A stretch of DNA of 64,000 bases from Flavobacterium sandaracinum (GCF_004349135.1 NZ_SMFN01000008.1:1-64000); one strand, 5' to 3'; numbered from the stretch's first letter, positions 34,709 through 42,940 are shown. Program-made: numbers and translations. The notes: generated by a model not told the origin, from the sequence alone.

Positions 34709-35434
34709 CTAATTAGTATAAAATCTAGTTTCATTTTCTAATTTATATTCCGGATAGGTAGCTTCTAGGTATTGTGTAGCTTTAGAAGGGATAATACAAA
34801 GCACAATGTAATAAACAATCCCAATTAATACGAATATAAAACTAAGGACAAAAAGAATAAAATTATCAAAGTTATAATCAAATGACTGATATTGCGATTG
34901 AATAATTATATTTAAAGGTAGACTTATTAATCCTCCCAAACCTCCCAATCTAAAAATTGTCTCCTCAAATAGCCATATTTTTTGTCCAGATTTGGTTTTC
35001 TTTTTTCTAGCTTGGTTCATTTTTATCATTTTATAAAAGACGAATCCAACTAGGACGACTAACACCCCAATAATTAGCGGTTTAAAATTTTCACTATATT
35101 TTACTACACAAAATAAAAGCGTTGTCAATATTACTGTTACTAAAATTCTAGGTATCGTAAAAAAATCTTTCAAGTGATGCCAAATATGTTTGTAATACGT
35201 TTTGTTTAATGCCTTTGTCTTTTTTTCAACCACATCCATAAACCCAAAAACACCAAACTTTTTGAATTCAAGTTGCAGCGCTTCATCAAACGAGCGATTT
35301 GGGTTTTCTTGCCATTGGGTTTCGATAGCGTTTGCTATGTGATCTACCAATTCTGATTGTAAGTCGTACCACTCTACAGAATTCTGGCGAGTGAAAGTGA
35401 AAAGGTGGTCAATTTGTGAAGAGGTTAGTTTCAT
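34709..35434 (-). CDS. PadR-cluster membrane protein, paralogue 2
   Basis: The product is 241 residues from ATG 35434 (MKLTSSQIDHLFTFTRQNSV). An ATG three codons upstream overlaps the preceding gene and is not family-like. The N-terminal domain with ELVDHIANAIE is almost the same as in paralogue 1. The remainder differs in sequence but keeps four membrane helices. The shared N-terminal DNA suggests recent duplication or gene conversion of the sensor-like half only. Confidence 0.8.
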   Translation of the reverse strand: MKLTSSQIDHLFTFTRQNSVEWYDLQSELVDHIANAIETQWQENPNRSFDEALQLEFKKFGVFGFMDVVEKKTKALNKTYYKHIWHHLKDFFTIPRILVTVILTTLLFCVVKYSENFKPLIIGVLVVLVGFVFYKMIKMNQARKKKTKSGQKIWLFEETIFRLGGLGGLISLPLNIIIQSQYQSFDYNFDNFILFVLSFIFVLIGIVYYIVLCIIPSKATQYLEATYPEYKLENETRFYTN

Positions 35435-35435
35435 G

Positions 35436-36110
35436 TTAGGCAAAAATTTGTTGGTTTAGTTCGAGGAGGGTTGTTTTTCGCATTTTCATAAATATGAAGT
35501 ATGTCATTAACGTGCTCGTAAATATAATAGCCATGAAGATTTTGATAAATACATTATGGAAATCTATCACGTCTTTGCCTATAATTGCCATAGCATTATT
35601 TATATGCATTCCTATCATCAACAAGTTAAAATACAAAAAGATTGATTGGGTTCTCAAAATAAAAAGCCCTTCTTTTTTTATTAGTTTTCTAAAAGGCAGT
35701 AACTGTAATAAACCTACTACTAAAATTGCTACGAGTGTTATTGTATGAAAAATTCTTGGTTTATCTAGTACGGAAAGCAATAAAAAATAGATTACAAATA
35801 CTGTAATTGCAATCATAGATTTAGGAAAATCAAAATACGACTTAATCTGTAAATTAAATGATTTTCTGTTTTTACGATTTATAGCTTTGACTTTTTCAGT
35901 CATCATTCCTTTAAAACCAATTTTCCCAAAAGCCTCTTCTTTAGCCATTACAACCGCATTTTCAAAAGAAATTGTTTCCTCTTTTTCTAAGATAGCTTCA
36001 ACACTCAATATAATATGGTCTAAAATTTCCAAGTATACTTCGTAGTACATAGTGTCACATCTAGTGATGTAATTTTTGATATATTCTATTTGTTGGTTAG
36101 TTAGTTTCAT
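35436..36110 (-). CDS. PadR-cluster membrane protein, paralogue 3
   Basis: This 224-residue protein starts MKLTNQQIEYIKNYITRCDT and has the motif EILDHIILSVE in its N-terminal helix bundle. SFENAVVMAKEEAFGKIGFKGM corresponds to the second conserved segment of the family. Four membrane helices follow (about 97-117, 123-143, 156-172 and 190-210). It is nine bases from paralogue 4 and co-oriented with all the others. The function is not known. Confidence 0.8.
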   Translation of the reverse strand: MKLTNQQIEYIKNYITRCDTMYYEVYLEILDHIILSVEAILEKEETISFENAVVMAKEEAFGKIGFKGMMTEKVKAINRKNRKSFNLQIKSYFDFPKSMIAITVFVIYFLLLSVLDKPRIFHTITLVAILVVGLLQLLPFRKLIKKEGLFILRTQSIFLYFNLLMIGMHINNAMAIIGKDVIDFHNVFIKIFMAIIFTSTLMTYFIFMKMRKTTLLELNQQIFA

Positions 36111-36119
36111 TTTGTAACT

Positions 36120-36788
36120 TTATGAAAGTAGGTACTGTTTTCTGATTGTATTAATTGATTGCTTTTGAAGATAAGTGGCACTCGCGACAAATAAAATTCC
36201 TACTGTCCAAATCAAACAAAAAACGAGAACTACTGCAGGGTATTGATTAATTTCCTCTTTAAATGGATTAATTGAGCACATTCCTATTTGAGGCACTCCC
36301 ATTATTGTTAAATAAGGATGTACAGATTCAATGGCGAGAAAACGTTTACCATTTATCTTGCGGTTTTTGTGAAAGAAATAAAGCAGTGGAATTGCTAAAA
36401 CATATAATGACCAAAACAATGCTAGTATATATTTGTAAGGGCTATCGAAATAGAATGATACTTTAAAACTTATAATAACAAGCAAAATACAACCCATAAT
36501 TTTAGGAAACTTTAAATAAGTTCCAACCATTTTTCGTTGTTGTTTATTGTACTCTTCGACAAGAATTTGTTTACGCTGCTTTTCAATCGCTTTTAATTCT
36601 GGTTTTGTGAATTTTTTAAATGTGTTTTCTTTTACTTGCTCAAAAGACAGCTCAGGATTCTGTTCCCAAAATTCTTCCATACTAGTAACCATGTGATCGG
36701 TGAGTTCTAGTTGCAACTCATACCATTTGATATCTTTGGATTCAATGTGATTTGAGATGCATTGTATTTGTTGGTTGGTTAGTTTCAT
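36120..36788 (-). CDS. PadR-cluster membrane protein, paralogue 4
   Basis: This 222-residue protein has the motif ELTDHMVTSME and the second segment LSFEQVKENTFKKFTKPELK, then four membrane helices. It starts two bases after paralogue 5 ends. Sequence drift from paralogue 3 is large outside the N-terminal motif, so the duplications are of different ages. Confidence 0.8.
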   Translation of the reverse strand: MKLTNQQIQCISNHIESKDIKWYELQLELTDHMVTSMEEFWEQNPELSFEQVKENTFKKFTKPELKAIEKQRKQILVEEYNKQQRKMVGTYLKFPKIMGCILLVIISFKVSFYFDSPYKYILALFWSLYVLAIPLLYFFHKNRKINGKRFLAIESVHPYLTIMGVPQIGMCSINPFKEEINQYPAVVLVFCLIWTVGILFVASATYLQKQSINTIRKQYLLS

Positions 36789-36790
36789 CC

Positions 36791-37456
36791 TTAGTTATTT
36801 TTTAATTTTCTTTCAAACTGAAAATGTTTTAATGCCAGTTGCAAATACATTCCTGCGAGCAGGACATAAATTATAGATATAAAAATAGTAACGAAAGAGA
36901 TTTTAAAATCCGTATGATTTAATTGCGCTGGAAATAAGCCAATTCCTATCATAAAAAGAAAAATGAACAAACCGATACTTTTTTTCTTAATTAAGTAACT
37001 GAACGATGTTTGTCGCTTTGATAACGAAAGTAATCCCCAAATGGAGAGAACCAAGCAGAACACAACGAAAATAAAAGTTTTAAAAACTTGCTGTATCTCT
37101 AGGATAAAAGCTAAAAATTCTAAGTTTCTTGTCAATAGCAGTACTAAACTAGTCGTAAAACTTGCGATACAAATTACAATTAACAATTTGTTTTTTATTA
37201 GTTCATGACATTTTGTTGTCATTATTTTGGGATTCGCAAAACCAATTAAAAATGAAAACGAAGGCTGTAATTGTGGCTTCCATTTATCCAATACCAATTT
37301 AAAATTTTCTTCAAAAGGTAGTGTATTTTCCTCCATCAGAATTTCTATTTCTGAAGCAATATGGTCCGTAACTTCTAGTTTTAAATCTTCAAAATAAAGA
37401 CCGTTTAAAACTAATGTTTCTTCAATATGGGCGATGTGTTCTTCAGTTAGTTTCAT
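36791..37456 (-). CDS. PadR-cluster membrane protein, paralogue 5
   Basis: This 221-residue protein starts MKLTEEHIAHIEETLVLNG and has EVTDHIASEIE in the N-terminal domain. Its start codon overlaps the stop of paralogue 6 by four bases. It and paralogue 6 share MEENTLPFEENFKLVLDKW-like sequence and a C-terminal ALKHFQFE(R/K)KLKN tail, which makes them sister copies. Confidence 0.8.
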   Translation of the reverse strand: MKLTEEHIAHIEETLVLNGLYFEDLKLEVTDHIASEIEILMEENTLPFEENFKLVLDKWKPQLQPSFSFLIGFANPKIMTTKCHELIKNKLLIVICIASFTTSLVLLLTRNLEFLAFILEIQQVFKTFIFVVFCLVLSIWGLLSLSKRQTSFSYLIKKKSIGLFIFLFMIGIGLFPAQLNHTDFKISFVTIFISIIYVLLAGMYLQLALKHFQFERKLKNN

Positions 37457-38118
37457 ACTAAACTATTTTTTAATTTCTTTTCAAATTGAAAATGTTTTAG
37501 TGCCCGTTGTGAACTTAATAGCAACTGAAAAAGCATGAAAGTACTTGTAAAAACAAGCATAGATTGATTCCTTAAATCTAGTGGCGGAGTATTTATAAAA
37601 CAAAATGGGTATATCCAAGTTATATATACCGCCATTTTAGACTTATGATTCATATAAAATGAAGTGTTTAGTTTTGATTTCCAAATCCTAATTGTATTAA
37701 AAATCAGAATTACATATCCAAGGACAAAAACATAACGAGCAAAAGCTTGAAAATTATGTGTGATCATTTTGGCATCATAAAATTCAATTAGACTCATAAA
37801 AACTAATAAGGCAACTATACTTGATGAAAACCCAAACAACATTTGTTTCTTTACAAGTTGCAGTTTTTTCTCTAAAATAATTTTCGGATAACTGACGCTT
37901 ATTCCTGTAAAAAAAGAGCTAGAAGGTTTTAATTCTTCGGACCATTTATCTAATACTAGTTTAAAATTTTCATCAAATGAAAGAGTATTTTCAGCCATCT
38001 CATTTTCAATTTCTGAAGCCATATGATCCATCATCTCTAATTTTACATCATCATACATAATGCCGTTTGATAATAAGATGGAATCTATAAATTCTATTTG
38101 TTCCGCGGTTAATTTCAT
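37453..38118 (-). CDS. PadR-cluster membrane protein, paralogue 6
   Basis: This 221-residue protein has EMMDHMASEIE at about 28-38, then FDENFKLVLDKWSEELKPSS. Four membrane helices follow and the tail ends ALKHFQFEKKLKN. It is the first membrane paralogue after the PadR gene (10-base gap) and overlaps paralogue 5 by four bases. Its close likeness to paralogue 5 points to a tandem duplication within the operon. Confidence 0.8.
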   Translation of the reverse strand: MKLTAEQIEFIDSILLSNGIMYDDVKLEMMDHMASEIENEMAENTLSFDENFKLVLDKWSEELKPSSSFFTGISVSYPKIILEKKLQLVKKQMLFGFSSSIVALLVFMSLIEFYDAKMITHNFQAFARYVFVLGYVILIFNTIRIWKSKLNTSFYMNHKSKMAVYITWIYPFCFINTPPLDLRNQSMLVFTSTFMLFQLLLSSQRALKHFQFEKKLKNSLV

Positions 38119-38128
38119 CTTTAAAAAA

Positions 38129-38470
38129 TTAAAATTCTAAATTCGGTTTTGGGCTTACTAAACTTTGCATGTTCCTAATGAAATCTTCGAGCTCGGAGAG
38201 TCGGTTTATGGTTTCCTTGGTGCCAGCCTCCGTCAACTTGTAATATTTACGCATGCGGTTGTCGACTTTCTCCATCTCTACGTCCAGAATTCCTTCTGCT
38301 TCCATTTTGTGTAGCGCAGGATATAAAGCACCCTCGGTGATATTGAGTTCGCCTTGCGTGATGGCCTTTACTTTTTGCGTGATTTCATAACCATACATTT
38401 TGCCGTTTTCCTCTAGCAGTTTCATAATGATGGTGTTCAGACTTCCTTTGTATAATTGTGAGTTTTTCAT
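38129..38470 (-). CDS. PadR-family transcriptional regulator
   Basis: This 113-residue protein has a winged helix-turn-helix domain: LYKGSLNTIIMKLLEENGKM, YGYEITQKVKA (recognition region) and EGALYPALHKMEAEGIL, the PadR signature. The last 25 residues form a C-terminal dimerisation helix. PadR proteins repress transporter and stress genes and are released by ligands. It is the first gene of the operon with six membrane paralogues and the ABC transporter, the same order seen with HAAS-type modules elsewhere. A candidate operator is at 38520-38557. Confidence 0.93.
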   Translation of the reverse strand: MKNSQLYKGSLNTIIMKLLEENGKMYGYEITQKVKAITQGELNITEGALYPALHKMEAEGILDVEMEKVDNRMRKYYKLTEAGTKETINRLSELEDFIRNMQSLVSPKPNLEF

Positions 38471-38513
38471 TTTTTTGTCATAGCGAGACTAGAAGCCATC
38501 TCATATTGAAAAA

Positions 38514-38521
38514 CAAATATA
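38514..38521 (-). promoter_or_regulatory. Candidate -7 element of the PadR operon
   Basis: TATATTTG on the minus strand matches TANNTTTG exactly, about 45 bases before the PadR start codon. No clear TTG box is seen. It is within a region of TACATA-type words that could bind PadR itself. Confidence 0.45.
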
Positions 38522-38557
38522 CATAAGATTCTTATACATAACTTCATTAGGTATGTA
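38520..38557. promoter_or_regulatory. Candidate PadR operator between divergent genes
   Basis: TACATA (38535-38540) and TATGTA (38552-38557) form a dyad with an 11-base spacer. A direct repeat of TACATAAG-like words lies 15 bases away (38520-38527). It overlaps the PadR operon promoter and lies upstream of the PaaE-like gene. Confidence 0.4.
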
Positions 38558-38598
38558 AATTTTCAAACACTTTAATTTAAGATACCTATTCACTTTAG

Positions 38599-38606
38599 TA
38601 TATTTG
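38599..38606 (+). promoter_or_regulatory. Candidate -7 element of the PaaE-like reductase gene
   Basis: TATATTTG matches TANNTTTG exactly, 15 bases before the ATG at 38622, so the mRNA would have a very short leader. Confidence 0.5.
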
Positions 38607-38621
38607 CAAAAAAATAATCAG

Positions 38622-39674
38622 ATGTCATCCTTTTTAAAATTAATTATAAAAGAAGTAAAACGCGAAACCAAAGATGCGGTTTCCATACTTTTTAATGTCC
38701 CTCAAGAACTAAAAGCGAACTATTCCTTTATTGCGGGTCAATACTTAAACTTGAGATTAACCCTTGATGGTGAAGAAATTCGCCGTGCCTATTCGATTTG
38801 CTCTTCACCCGATAGCGGAGAATTACGTATTGCAGTAAAAGCGGTGCCTAGCGGTGCTTTTTCTCAGTTTGCTAATACCAAACTTAAAGTAGGTGATGCA
38901 TTAGAAATAGGAACTCCAGAAGGTAAATTTACTTTTGAACCTCAGGCTGAACGCCAAAAAAACTACGCGGCATTTGCTGCTGGAAGCGGAATTACACCGG
39001 TAATGTCCATCTTAAAATCCGTATTGAAAAACGAACCGAATAGCTCTTTTGTATTGGTTTACGGTAACAAAACTCCCGAAGAAACCATATTTCATCAAGA
39101 ATTACACGACTTGCAATTGCAATATGTAGGTCGCTTTTTTGTGCATTATGTTTTCAGTCAAGCCAAAGCAGAAAATGCTTTGTTTGGTCGCATCGAAAAA
39201 TCAACAGTGAATTTTGTTCTGAATAACAAACACAAGGAATTAGAATTTGATAAGTTCTATTTGTGTGGACCGGAAGAAATGATCAATATTGTTTCTGGAG
39301 TTTTGAAAGAAAAGAACGTAAAGGAATCGAACATCAAATTTGAATTGTTTGCTACTTCAACACAGGTAAACGAGATCAAAAAATCATTAGGCGGACATTC
39401 TAGAATTACCATTTTGGTAGATGACGAAGAAACCACTTTTGAAATGTCGCAAAAACAAACCGTTCTTGATGCAGCCTTGAAACAAGGTATTGATGCGCCG
39501 TATTCTTGCCAAGGTGGAATTTGTAGCAGCTGCTTGGCGCGTGTTACTTCAGGAACTGCCGAGATGTCTAAAAATTCCATCTTGACGGATAAAGAAATCG
39601 CCGATGGTTTGATTCTTACCTGTCAAGCACATCCAACATCAGAATCTATTTATGTAGATTATGATGATGTTTAA
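38622..39674 (+). CDS. PaaE-like ferredoxin:NADP reductase with 2Fe-2S domain
   Basis: This 350-residue cytoplasmic protein starts at ATG 38622 (MSSFLKLIIKEVKRETKDAV). The FAD domain spans about 5-105, with the RAYS motif at 55-58. The NAD(P) domain spans 110-225, with GSGITP (121-126) and CGPEEM (215-220). A C-terminal 2Fe-2S ferredoxin domain spans 260-350, with Cys296, Cys301, Cys304 and Cys334. This is the layout of PaaE, the reductase of phenylacetyl-CoA epoxidase. The oxygenase subunits are not near, so it may serve another monooxygenase. Confidence 0.92.
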   Translation: MSSFLKLIIKEVKRETKDAVSILFNVPQELKANYSFIAGQYLNLRLTLDGEEIRRAYSICSSPDSGELRIAVKAVPSGAFSQFANTKLKVGDALEIGTPEGKFTFEPQAERQKNYAAFAAGSGITPVMSILKSVLKNEPNSSFVLVYGNKTPEETIFHQELHDLQLQYVGRFFVHYVFSQAKAENALFGRIEKSTVNFVLNNKHKELEFDKFYLCGPEEMINIVSGVLKEKNVKESNIKFELFATSTQVNEIKKSLGGHSRITILVDDEETTFEMSQKQTVLDAALKQGIDAPYSCQGGICSSCLARVTSGTAEMSKNSILTDKEIADGLILTCQAHPTSESIYVDYDDV

Positions 39675-39695
39675 AAGATAAATTGCTTTATAATG

Positions 39696-39723
39696 AAACT
39701 TCTCTGAAAAGGGAAGTTTTTTT
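39696..39723 (+). terminator. Terminator after the PaaE-like gene
   Basis: AAACTTC (39696-39702) pairs with GAAGTTT (39713-39719) and is followed by seven Ts. It lies about 20 bases beyond the stop codon. The 255 bases up to the toxin-antitoxin genes hold no other clear element. Confidence 0.85.
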
Positions 39724-39942
39724 GTTTTACGGAGGTTGGGATTTTTAGTATATTGGTGAAAAGATGAAACTGTCGAAAATTATCTAGTTACCAAAGGATA
39801 AAAGACTAATAAAAAATACTTTGCGGTTTTACATATCCTGCTTAATTTAATGTGACAATCCATAACAACAATCTTAACATAATCTCAAAACCCTAGCGAA
39901 GAGGACAGAACGTTAAATTTGCGGAAAAAAAATTCCAATTGT

Positions 39943-39957
39943 TACCAATATTTGGTA
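39943..39957. promoter_or_regulatory. Palindrome in the ParDE promoter region
   Basis: TACCAA and TTGGTA flank a 3-base centre, 21 bases before the antitoxin start codon. An AT-rich -7-like AATATTTG overlaps it. Ribbon-helix-helix antitoxins bind such dyads to repress their own operon. Confidence 0.5.
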
Positions 39958-39978
39958 CTTTAGTAAAAAATTAAAATC

Positions 39979-40230
39979 ATGGGAAAGAACACATCAATCT
40001 CTTTAGATAAGCATTTTGAAACTTTTGTAGAAAAAAGTATTTCAAAAGGTCGGTTTCAAAATGCAAGTGAGGTTATCCGGGCCGGACTTCGCATGCTAGA
40101 AGAGGAAGAAGATAAAGTTTTACTATTAAAAAATGCCATTCAGGCAGGTATTGATAGTGGGATTGCCAGAGACTTCGATCCAAAAAAACACTTAGAAACG
40201 TTACAAGCAAAGAAAAAAGCAAATGGCTAA
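39979..40230 (+). CDS. ParD-like antitoxin (ribbon-helix-helix)
   Basis: This 83-residue protein has an N-terminal ribbon-helix-helix DNA-binding part (NTSISLDKHFETFVEKSISK, then GRFQNASEVIRAGLRMLEEEE, the ParD signature). A charged C-terminal tail binds and neutralises the toxin. The stop codon overlaps the ParE start by 8 bases. It should repress its own promoter at the upstream palindrome. Confidence 0.93.
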   Translation: MGKNTSISLDKHFETFVEKSISKGRFQNASEVIRAGLRMLEEEEDKVLLLKNAIQAGIDSGIARDFDPKKHLETLQAKKKANG

Positions 40231-40516
40231 ATATTATTTGACCAATTTAGCTGTTGCCGATTTAGCTGAAATCTGGGAATATACTTATGAGGAATGGTCA
40301 GAAAAACAAGCCAATAAGTATTATAAACTCCTATTAGCATCTTGTCAGGAATTAGCAAATTACCCTAACTTTGGCAAAAAATACGAGCTAATTCAACCTG
40401 ATCTTTTAGGATTTAAAGCCAATCATCACATTATTTTTTTTAGAATTATTTCGGTCAAAGAAATAGAAATAATAAGAATTCTTCACGAAAGAATGGATTT
40501 AAAATCAAAGCTTTAA
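40223..40516 (+). CDS. ParE/RelE-type toxin
   Basis: This 97-residue protein has the ParE fold: YLTNLAVADLAEIWEYTYEEW (helix hairpin), ANYPNFGKKYELI (conserved GKKY turn), NHHIIFFRII and IIRILHERMD (final strand with the His-Glu-Arg region). ParE toxins block DNA gyrase, while RelE-like relatives cleave mRNA; the sequence leans to ParE. It overlaps the antitoxin gene by 8 bases. Confidence 0.92.
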   Translation: MAKYYLTNLAVADLAEIWEYTYEEWSEKQANKYYKLLLASCQELANYPNFGKKYELIQPDLLGFKANHHIIFFRIISVKEIEIIRILHERMDLKSKL

Positions 40517-40546
40517 TCCAAAATTAGCCACTAAACCGTTTTTAAA

Positions 40547-40855
40547 ATGAAATCCACTCGAGAAATTTTCAAAAGCAATCCTTCCCTTCTTGACGAACCA
40601 GAAGTAGCGCAACTTTTGGAATATTGTGAGCAATTGCAAGATGAAATCGTGGAATTCAAATTTCAAAAAACAAACAACAAAGAACTAGCGATGCTTGATA
40701 TGATTAAAGAAGTCATAAAAGGCTGCAATGCCATCGAGAAAGAACATGCGGAACATGAACGTTTTGGTTATGATGCGCCAAATTATCAAGAAACGATTTC
40801 GAATTTAAAAAGATATATTTTGGGTCGCTGTCGTGAGGAGAAAATTTGGCTTTAA
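40547..40855 (+). CDS. Helical protein of unknown function
   Basis: This 102-residue soluble protein has no signal peptide. It is mostly helical, with STREIFKSNPSLLDEPEVAQ, YCEQLQDEIVEFKF and RYILGRCREEKIWL. It starts 30 bases after the toxin gene and may be on the same message. I do not recognise the family. Related short proteins occur in Bacteroidota. Confidence 0.7.
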   Translation: MKSTREIFKSNPSLLDEPEVAQLLEYCEQLQDEIVEFKFQKTNNKELAMLDMIKEVIKGCNAIEKEHAEHERFGYDAPNYQETISNLKRYILGRCREEKIWL

Positions 40856-40859
40856 ATCT

Positions 40860-40978
40860 CGTAACATCCTTAATGATTCAAAACAAGATTTGAGTTTTAA
40901 TTTTTAAAACATTAAGAAAGTTAAGTTTCATTAAGTCTTAGTTTTCTTAAATCTCTTAACGCGCTTAATGATTCAGTA
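40860..40978. repeat. Low-complexity TTAAG-type intergenic repeat
   Basis: Words such as CTTAATGATTCA occur twice and are mixed with TTAAG/CTTAA half-words (CATTAAGAAAGTTAAG). The pattern recalls the TTAAGGAATTTAAGG block of the two large arrays. Its end enters the 3' part of the glycosyltransferase gene. Confidence 0.5.
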
Positions 40979-42014
40979 GAAGAGCATTAATTTTTAAAAC
41001 TATTGTTTCTGGCAAAATCGTTCGCATGGCATCTTCATAACCAGCTACTTTTTTGTTCCCATACACCGAAGTTGGTAGTTTAGGAAACTGATTTCTATCA
41101 GAAATCAAAGCATTTTCCATTGGTTGATTAAAAGGTGAAAATCCCGCATAAGGATGCGTCGCGCCCCAAAGCGTAATGACTTTTACACCAAGCATGGCCG
41201 CAATATGCGCATTCCCGGAATCCATGGAAAGCATGACATCAAGATTGCTAATGAGTTGTAATTCCTGCTGAAACTTAATTTTTCCTGCAACAACAACTAC
41301 ATTATCTTTATTCGCAGCAAGCGAATTTAAGAGCTCTATTTCCTTTTTTCCACCGCCAAAAAGCAGAATAGTTTGGGTTGAATCCAAAGCTAATTTATCA
41401 ATAACTTGTTGCATCAAATCCAACGGATACACTTTAGAATCGTATTGTGCAAAAGGTGCGATTCCAATCAATTTGCGATGATTTGTTCCAATTATCGCTA
41501 CAATTTCCGGACTTAAAACAGCTTTTTCAGGAAAAACTACATGAGATAAATCAACATTAAAACCGAGTTGTTCAAACACTTTTACATGTCTTTCGAACAT
41601 CGTAGGCAGTTGCTGGAACACTTTGTTTTCGGGTTGAGTCAAAGCTTTCTTTTCTGCTCTTCCTTTATCCACCGAAGTTGTTTTTTTTCCGCTTAAAGCA
41701 AAAAGGTTTCGGATTATTTTAGAACGCAAAACGTTATGTAAGTCGGCGAAAGCATCAATTTCTAAACCTTTCAAATCTTGGAACAAACGCAACAATCCTA
41801 AAAATCCTTTGTGTCGTTCTTTTTCATCGAAAGCAAAAAAAGAAAGATTAGGAATTCCTTCAAAAAAAGGTTTAAAAAAAGGTCTAGAAATAACAGTGAT
41901 TTTTACTTCTGGGTACTGATTTACAAAAGCGCGTAAAACAGGAACCGTCATGGCGACATCTCCCATTGCGGAAAGTCTCATGACGGCTATGTGTGTGTGT
42001 TTACTCAACACCAC
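40965..42014 (-). CDS. Glycosyltransferase family 9 (heptosyltransferase-like)
   Basis: This 349-residue protein starts at GTG 42014, overlapping the upstream stop by one base (taGTG). The motifs are those of GT9: VMRLSAMGDVAMTVPVLRAF near the N-terminus, IGIAPFAQYDSKVYPLD with the K/P-W donor region, ILLFGGGKKE and LSMDSGNAHIAAMLGV near the C-terminus. It adds a heptose or similar sugar to lipid A-core oligosaccharide at the inner membrane. The usual company of DUF4254 and the small membrane protein is present. Confidence 0.93.
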   Translation of the reverse strand: MVLSKHTHIAVMRLSAMGDVAMTVPVLRAFVNQYPEVKITVISRPFFKPFFEGIPNLSFFAFDEKERHKGFLGLLRLFQDLKGLEIDAFADLHNVLRSKIIRNLFALSGKKTTSVDKGRAEKKALTQPENKVFQQLPTMFERHVKVFEQLGFNVDLSHVVFPEKAVLSPEIVAIIGTNHRKLIGIAPFAQYDSKVYPLDLMQQVIDKLALDSTQTILLFGGGKKEIELLNSLAANKDNVVVVAGKIKFQQELQLISNLDVMLSMDSGNAHIAAMLGVKVITLWGATHPYAGFSPFNQPMENALISDRNQFPKLPTSVYGNKKVAGYEDAMRTILPETIVLKINALLLNH

Positions 42015-42247
42015 TATTGCGCTGTATTTTTTGAATTGTTTTGTGATTTTCTGTGCTTCAACATAACATTAGCTCTTCTTAGATGAAAAAGACCGAATAA
42101 TAAAAGAATATAAATGGCAATTCCAGACTGTTTCTCTTTTTCAAGAAAAATATTTTCGTACAAAGCATAAAAAGCGCCTAAAAAGCCAACGATATAAATG
42201 AACTTAAAAAACAATGGTTCCGTTGAAAAGAAAGAAGCTTTTACCAT
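42014..42247 (-). CDS. Small membrane protein
   Basis: This 77-residue protein has two membrane helices (about 14-30 and 40-56) and a basic C-terminal tail (RRANVMLKHRKSQ). It lies between the DUF4254 and GT9 genes and shares a stop/start overlap with GT9. No known family is recognised. The gene order is repeated in flavobacteria, suggesting an LPS-related role. Confidence 0.7.
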   Translation of the reverse strand: MVKASFFSTEPLFFKFIYIVGFLGAFYALYENIFLEKEKQSGIAIYILLLFGLFHLRRANVMLKHRKSQNNSKNTAQ

Positions 42248-42248
42248 C

Positions 42249-42854
42249 TTATTTTTTATTTTGATACAAAACAGGATTCAAATCATCATCGTTGTACATT
42301 TTCATTTGTTTGTACACTTTCATGAATTTATTACCATTTTCGATGTCTGTTAACAAATCATCTATTGCGGTTGACAAATCGGATCTTTGTTCCAATAATA
42401 TATTCAACTTTGCCTGACATTTATCTCTGTGGTCTTGGGAAGCTTCTGCACGCGTCGCTTCTTCATTCATGTGATAAATTTTTAATGCTAAAATTGACAA
42501 TCGGTCAAAAGCCCAAGCTGGACTTTCTGAGTTGATTTTTGCTTCCTCTTTTACCACAACATGACTGTATTTTTGAAGAAAATAACTATCAATATATTCC
42601 ACCATGTCCGTACGTTCTTGATTAGAAGCATCGATTCTTCTTTTCAAAGTCAGCGCTGCAACTGGATCGATATTTGGATCCCGAATAATATCTTCAAAAT
42701 GCCATTGAACGGTGTCAATCCAGTTTTTGTGGTATAACAAATGTTCAAATTTATCCTTCGGGAAAGGATTGTTTATAGGCTGATCGACATTATCAAATTG
42801 ATGATAATCCTTGATACTTTGTTCGAATACGGAGTACGCTAGTTTTGAAAACAT
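42249..42854 (-). CDS. DUF4254 protein
   Basis: This 201-residue helical protein has no signal peptide. FEQSIKDYHQFDNVDQPINN, NPFPKDKFEHLLYHKNWID, VQWHFEDIIRDPNID and TLKRRIDASNQERTD are conserved parts of DUF4254. The family is common in Bacteroidota beside LPS glycosyltransferases, and its function is unknown. It is divergent from upp. A candidate -7 element is at 42874-42881. Confidence 0.88.
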   Translation of the reverse strand: MFSKLAYSVFEQSIKDYHQFDNVDQPINNPFPKDKFEHLLYHKNWIDTVQWHFEDIIRDPNIDPVAALTLKRRIDASNQERTDMVEYIDSYFLQKYSHVVVKEEAKINSESPAWAFDRLSILALKIYHMNEEATRAEASQDHRDKCQAKLNILLEQRSDLSTAIDDLLTDIENGNKFMKVYKQMKMYNDDDLNPVLYQNKK

Positions 42855-42873
42855 ATCTTTATATATTAAAAGA

Positions 42874-42881
42874 CAAAGATA
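42874..42881 (-). promoter_or_regulatory. Candidate -7 element of the DUF4254-GT9 operon
   Basis: TATCTTTG on the minus strand matches TANNTTTG exactly, 19 bases before the start codon at 42854. No clear TTG box is seen. Confidence 0.45.
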
Positions 42882-42940
42882 CTTTTTATACTTTTATACC
42901 ATAAAAAAATAACTAGAAGTTTAATTACAAATATATAACC

